From JAYYZW01 sp965217605 (lineage in GTDB: Bacteria; Pseudomonadota; Gammaproteobacteria; Ga0077536): a stretch of DNA of 64,000 bases. Positions 60,204-64,000 of the stretch are shown in pieces (the stretch's first letter is position 1; every line of letters starts with the position of its first letter). The DNA lies in assembly GCA_965217605.1 (NCBI GenBank), contig CBDCJB010000015.1:78454-142453 (forward strand). The letters are read 5' to 3'. The position numbers and the translations under genes were made by a program. Below the pieces are notes generated by a model, which did not search any database, was not told the origin of the DNA, and saw only the letters and a program-made list of their open reading frames with translations.

Positions 60204-62072
60204 TTAATCGTCGCCGCTGAGTTCGAGCACAACCTCGTTCATACGCCTGACGAAACCCGCGGGATCGTCGAGCTTACCGCCTTCGGCAAGCACCGATTGC
60301 TCGAACAATAAGGTCGACCACTTTTCGAGCCGTTGTTGATCGGTCATATCGGCCATGATACGGACCATCGGGTGATCGACATTGAGCTCGAGGATGCGCT
60401 TGGTCGCCGGAATATCCTGGCCCGATGCTTTCAACAGGCGTTCGAGATTGGCACTCATCTGCGCGTCAGCGGAGACCAGACAGGCCGGCGACGAGGTCAG
60501 CCGGCGTGTAGCGCGTACCTTTTCCACTTTTTCCCCCAAGGCCGCACTAATTTTCTCGAGGAGGTCGCTCGCGGGTTCGGCGTCCGCGCGAGACTCGTCT
60601 TCCGCTTTGTGCTTATCGTCAATCTCACCGTGTACGACCGATTTGAGCGCCGTGCCGTCAAATTCGTTGAGATGAGTCACCAGCCATTCATCGATCGGAT
60701 CGAACATCAACAGGACTTCCGTGCCTTGTTCCCGAAAATATTCGAGGTGCGGGCTGTTCTTTGCAGTAGCGAATCCGTCGGCGACGATGTAGTAGATCGC
60801 ATCTTGCCCTTCGGGCATGCGCTGGACGTAGTCCTCCAGGCATACATCGGGCTCCAGGTTGTCTTCGTGGGTGCTCGAGAAACGCAGCAACTTCGCGATC
60901 CGCACTTGATTAGCCGCGTCCTCGACGATCCCTTCTTTAACGACGCGGCCGAACGCGTTCCAGAATGCGGTGTAGTCGTCGCCCTTTGCCAGTGTTTCGA
61001 ATAGACCCAGGATCTTTTTGACGGACGCCGCGCGGATCGTCTCGAGCGCTTTGTTCCTCTGCAGTATTTCGCGTGAGACATTGAGCGGCAGATCGTTGGT
61101 GTCGATGATGCCGCGAATGAAGCGCAGATAGCGCGGCAGAAGTTCATCGGCATCATCCATGATGAATACGCGCTGTACGTAAAGCTTGACGCCGTGCCCG
61201 ACATCGCGATCCCATAGGTCGAAGGGCGCCTGCTGCGGGATATAAAACAAGGTGGTGTATTCAAGCTTACCTTCCACCTTCGAGTGCACCCAGATCTGCG
61301 GATCGCTGAAATCATGGGCGACGTGCTTGTAGAATTCCTTATAGTCATCGTCGCTGATCTCACTTTTGGCGCGTTGCCATAGTGCGGTCGCTTGATTGAT
61401 GACTTCGTAGCCGGTGCCGTCACCATCCTTGGGCATGCTGACAGGCACCGAAATGTGGTCTGAATAGCGTTTACAGATCTGGCGCAGTCGATAGGCATCG
61501 GCGAGATCTTTGTCGTCGTCCTTGAGGTGCAGCACGATTTCCGTACCTCGCTTCTTGCGGCGCACCGTTTCAACCGTAAACTCGCCCTTACCATCGGACT
61601 CCCAACGCACACCCTCGTCTTGCGACAAGCCGGCTTTGCGCGACGTGACCGTTACTTTGTCGGCGACAATGAACGAGGCGTAGAAACCAACGCCAAATTG
61701 CCCGATGAGTTCGGAATCCTGCTTTTCGTCTCCACTCAGGGCGCCGAAAAATTCTTTCGTTCCGGATTTCGCAATCGTGCCGAGGTTTTCAACCACCTCA
61801 TCCCGGCTCATGCCGATACCGTTATCGCGCACGGTAATGGTGCCGAATTTGTCACTGAAATCGATCAGAATTTCGTGCTCTGCATCGCCTTCGTACAAAC
61901 CGTCATCGGATAGCGCGGCAAAGCGCAGTTTATCGGCAGCGTCCGTGGCATTGGATACGAGCTCCCGCAGGAAGATTTCGCGGTTGCTGTAAAGTGAATT
62001 GATAACGAGATCGAGAAGCTGGCGGACTTCCGATTCAAATCCTCGCTGCTCTTTCGCGGTTTCGATCGCCAT
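60204..62072 (-). CDS. htpG: Chaperone protein HtpG (bacterial Hsp90)
   Basis: The 622-residue Hsp90 has the GHKL ATPase domain at the N terminus (LYSNREIFLRELVSNATDAADKLR, TVRDNGIGMSRDEVVENLGTIAKSGTKEF, LIGQFGVGFYASF), a middle domain with the catalytic-loop Arg region (NVSREILQRNKAL), and a C-terminal dimerisation domain ending LSGDD. The length equals that of E. coli HtpG. It assists folding of client proteins under stress. A textbook heat-shock promoter lies 36-63 bp before the ATG. Confidence 0.97.
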   Translation of the reverse strand: MAIETAKEQRGFESEVRQLLDLVINSLYSNREIFLRELVSNATDAADKLRFAALSDDGLYEGDAEHEILIDFSDKFGTITVRDNGIGMSRDEVVENLGTIAKSGTKEFFGALSGDEKQDSELIGQFGVGFYASFIVADKVTVTSRKAGLSQDEGVRWESDGKGEFTVETVRRKKRGTEIVLHLKDDDKDLADAYRLRQICKRYSDHISVPVSMPKDGDGTGYEVINQATALWQRAKSEISDDDYKEFYKHVAHDFSDPQIWVHSKVEGKLEYTTLFYIPQQAPFDLWDRDVGHGVKLYVQRVFIMDDADELLPRYLRFIRGIIDTNDLPLNVSREILQRNKALETIRAASVKKILGLFETLAKGDDYTAFWNAFGRVVKEGIVEDAANQVRIAKLLRFSSTHEDNLEPDVCLEDYVQRMPEGQDAIYYIVADGFATAKNSPHLEYFREQGTEVLLMFDPIDEWLVTHLNEFDGTALKSVVHGEIDDKHKAEDESRADAEPASDLLEKISAALGEKVEKVRATRRLTSSPACLVSADAQMSANLERLLKASGQDIPATKRILELNVDHPMVRIMADMTDQQRLEKWSTLLFEQSVLAEGGKLDDPAGFVRRMNEVVLELSGDD

Positions 62073-62107
62073 GTAGCGGCCTCTCGATCGGGATTCAGTG
62101 GCGGAAA

Positions 62108-62135
62108 CCTATGGGCTTGCGCGTGTGATTTCAAG
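62108..62135 (-). promoter_or_regulatory. Sigma-32-type heat-shock promoter of htpG
   Basis: On the minus strand CTTGAAA (62129-62135, with the C at 62135) is followed after 13 bases by CCCATAGG (62108-62115), matching the RpoH consensus CTTGAAA-N11-16-CCCATnT. The start codon is 36 bp further on. A long palindrome begins only 4 bp upstream of the -35 element. Confidence 0.8.
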
Positions 62136-62138
62136 CCT

Positions 62139-62230
62139 CTTCTAATTCGGGGACAGTTTACTTATTTCGTCGAGGCGTAAATACCGTTTTGACGATCGTT
62201 GAAATAAGTAAACTGTCCCCGAATTAGAAG
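62139..62230. repeat. 30-bp perfect palindrome with GGGGACAG arms between htpG and mutS
   Basis: Arms 62139-62168 and 62201-62230 are exact reverse complements (core AATTCGGGGACAGTTTACTT) around a 32-base spacer. It belongs to the same type as 54800-54894, with a different inner sequence. It fills the divergent spacer between the htpG promoter and the mutS start (16 bp away). Confidence 0.85.
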
Positions 62231-62246
62231 CATGTTGATTTTCTGA

Positions 62247-64000
62247 ATGAGCCACCATCCAATGAGCCCGATGGCGTCGAGCAAATCCGCACATACTCCG
62301 GTCATGCAGCAATACCTCGGCATCAAGGCCGGGTATCCCGATACTTTGCTGTTCTACCGCATGGGCGATTTCTACGAGCTCTTCTATGACGACGCGCGAC
62401 GCGCCGCCAAGCTGCTCGATCTGACTTTGACGGCGCGTGGTGCCAGCGCCGGCGAACCCATCCCGATGGCCGGCGTGCCGGCCCATGCGGGTGACGCCTA
62501 CCTGGCGCGCTTACTCAAACTCGGCGAATCGGTCGCGATTTGCGAGCAGATCGGCGATCCTGCGGCAGCGCGCGGGCCGGTGAAGCGTAAAGTCACGCGG
62601 GTTTTGACGCCCGGTACGATCACCGATGACGCGTTACTCGACGAACGCAAAGATACGCTGATCGCGGCGCTGTGTGTCCGCGTCGGTACCTACGGCATGG
62701 CGTGGCTGGATTTGAGCTGCGGTCGGTTCTTATTGACCGAATTGACGTCGCAATCGAATTTCGACGCCGAATTGGACCGCCTTGCCCCGGCCGAAATCCT
62801 CGTCGATGAAGCCGCGAACCCCACCCAGAGCCGTGATTGGCGCGGCATTTGCCGTGCATTGCCGTCATGGCGGTTTGACACTGAATCGGCACAGCGGCGC
62901 ATCTGCGAACATTTCGGCGTTGTCGATCTAAGCGGTTTCGGCTGCGCGACGATGCCGACGGCAGTGGCCGCGGCCGGCGCATTGTTGAGCTATGCGCAGG
63001 AAACTCAAAGCGGCGCGCTACCGCACATTACCGGGCTCGGCGTCGAGTTGCCCATGGACGCACTACAAATGGACGGTGCGACGCGGCGCAACCTCGAGCT
63101 CGACCGATCCCTATCCGGTAACGACAGCCAAACCTTAATCGCGCTCATCGATACGACGAACACGTCGATGGGCGGGCGCCTCATGCGACGCTGGCTGCAC
63201 CGACCCAGGCGTGAACAGGACATCCTGCGCCGGCGTCATCACGCGGTTGGTGCGTTGATCGCCGATCTCGACCTGAACGAGCTGCGTGCCTGCCTGCAAC
63301 GAATCTACGACATCGAGCGCATCACCTCGCGCGTCGCACTGCGCACGGCCCGGCCGCGCGACCTTGCACATCTGCGCGACGCGCTCGAATTAACGCCGCA
63401 ACTGCGGGCGCTATTGGGACACGATGTAAGTCCGAGATTGAAGGATTTACACGACGCGATTGACGAACTTCCAGATCTAAGAAAAATTTTGAACAGCGCC
63501 GTGGTGGAATCGCCGCCTCAGCTCCTCCGTGATGGCGGCGTGATCGCAGAAGGCTACGACCAGACTCTCGATGAACTGCGGCGCACGAGTGCCGACGCCG
63601 ATGCGGATCTGCTGGCACTAGAAGCGCGTGAAAGGGAGCGAACGGGGCTCGCCGCGCTCAAAGTAGGCTATAACCGCGTGCACGGTTATTACCTCGAAAT
63701 CAGCCGCGCTCAAGCGTCGCGCGTGCCGGACGATTACACGCGGCGTCAAACGCTCAAAGCGATGGAACGCTACGTGACGCCGGAGCTCAAGGCCTTCGAG
63801 TCGCGCATACTCAGCGCATCCGAGCGCGCGCTTCGCCGTGAAAAAGAGCTCTACGATGCGCTGCTCGATACGATCGCCGAATTCGTAGAGCAATTGCAGA
63901 CGACTGCCGCTGCGATCGCCGAGCTCGATGTGCTCGGGTCGTTCGCGGAGCGTGCGGAAGTTCTGCAGCTCTCGCAGCCCGAATTTTCCACCACGCCAAT
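62247..64000 (+). CDS. mutS: DNA mismatch repair protein MutS, partial (3' end outside window)
   Basis: The frame from ATG 62247 stays open to the window edge (584 codons and two bases). It shows the mismatch-binding FYRMGDFYELFYDDARRAAK (the Phe-x-Glu wedge), PIPMAGVPAHAGDAYLARL, the connector/core domain MGGRLMRRWLHRP and the clamp-adjacent GYNRVHGYYLEISRAQA with RRQTLKAMERYVTPELK. The ATPase domain lies beyond the edge. Further in-frame ATGs occur (MSHHPMSPMASSK...VMQQYLG), so the exact start is uncertain; conserved sequence begins at about VMQQYLG. It recognises base mismatches for repair. Confidence 0.95.
   Translation, partial: MSHHPMSPMASSKSAHTPVMQQYLGIKAGYPDTLLFYRMGDFYELFYDDARRAAKLLDLTLTARGASAGEPIPMAGVPAHAGDAYLARLLKLGESVAICEQIGDPAAARGPVKRKVTRVLTPGTITDDALLDERKDTLIAALCVRVGTYGMAWLDLSCGRFLLTELTSQSNFDAELDRLAPAEILVDEAANPTQSRDWRGICRALPSWRFDTESAQRRICEHFGVVDLSGFGCATMPTAVAAAGALLSYAQETQSGALPHITGLGVELPMDALQMDGATRRNLELDRSLSGNDSQTLIALIDTTNTSMGGRLMRRWLHRPRREQDILRRRHHAVGALIADLDLNELRACLQRIYDIERITSRVALRTARPRDLAHLRDALELTPQLRALLGHDVSPRLKDLHDAIDELPDLRKILNSAVVESPPQLLRDGGVIAEGYDQTLDELRRTSADADADLLALEARERERTGLAALKVGYNRVHGYYLEISRAQASRVPDDYTRRQTLKAMERYVTPELKAFESRILSASERALRREKELYDALLDTIAEFVEQLQTTAAAIAELDVLGSFAERAEVLQLSQPEFSTTP

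Overview
The window is high-GC DNA from a proteobacterium, most likely a gammaproteobacterium. The support is the aroC-prmB pair, htpG next to mutS, a REP pair of the Pseudomonas-like TAGGAGC...GCTT type, IS3/IS30/IS91/IS1595 elements, and PEP-CTERM/VPLPA-type sorting tails. No rRNA, tRNA or CRISPR array was recognised. The genus cannot be fixed from the sequence alone.

From 1 to about 31.7 kb is a plastic accessory region. It holds three copies of one 1,315-bp IS3-family element (430-1744, 7855-9169, 17854-19168), remnants of two other IS3-family elements and one IS91 element, two inverted IS30 copies (26111-27339, 30486-31714), an IS1595 element with three passenger genes, and a 1.38-kb transposase-less cassette with a flavin monooxygenase between about 48-bp inverted repeats (4467-5850). 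Interleaved are catabolic genes: class II aldolase, alpha/beta hydrolase, an orphan CoxL-type molybdenum hydroxylase subunit with a luciferase-like monooxygenase and a broken DUF1329 gene, an enoyl-CoA hydratase, and a minus-strand operon. That operon encodes a type II DMSO-reductase-family dehydrogenase (alpha, beta), an Mrp/Nbp35 ATPase, an NTF2-like protein and an acyl-CoA synthetase cut by IS3. Several insertions can be undone on paper with exact target duplications and restored reading frames. The two IS30 copies have recombined, inverting 26-31 kb and splitting a VPLPA-CTERM gene into two halves on opposite strands.

From 31.9 to 43.3 kb, MaoC and luciferase-like genes run leftward. A compact seven-gene operon runs rightward: alpha/beta hydrolase, luciferase-like monooxygenase, HyuA, HyuB, CoxM, CoxS, CoxL. 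It looks like a complete pathway module joining ring hydroxylation to ATP-dependent amide or lactam hydrolysis; the substrate is unknown.

From 43.4 to 54.8 kb there is a 1,239-aa exported ankyrin-repeat plus POTRA-like protein lying between a coxL gene and a decayed duplicate of that gene's 3' end. Next come a FadL-type porin, an EthD-domain protein, a CmcJ-like oxygenase gene and a PEP-CTERM gene that each carry one in-frame stop, a gluconate-dehydrogenase-like pair (subunit 3, GMC flavoprotein) and CoxG. The combination of porin, molybdenum hydroxylases, flavin monooxygenases, ligase, crotonase and MaoC suggests breakdown of hydrophobic or heterocyclic compounds.

From 54.9 kb to the end is core genome: creatininase-family hydrolase, glcF, glcE, aroC, prmB, htpG with a sigma-32-type promoter, and mutS, which runs off the edge. 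Two long perfect palindromes with GGGGACAG arms sit just before the creatininase and mutS genes.
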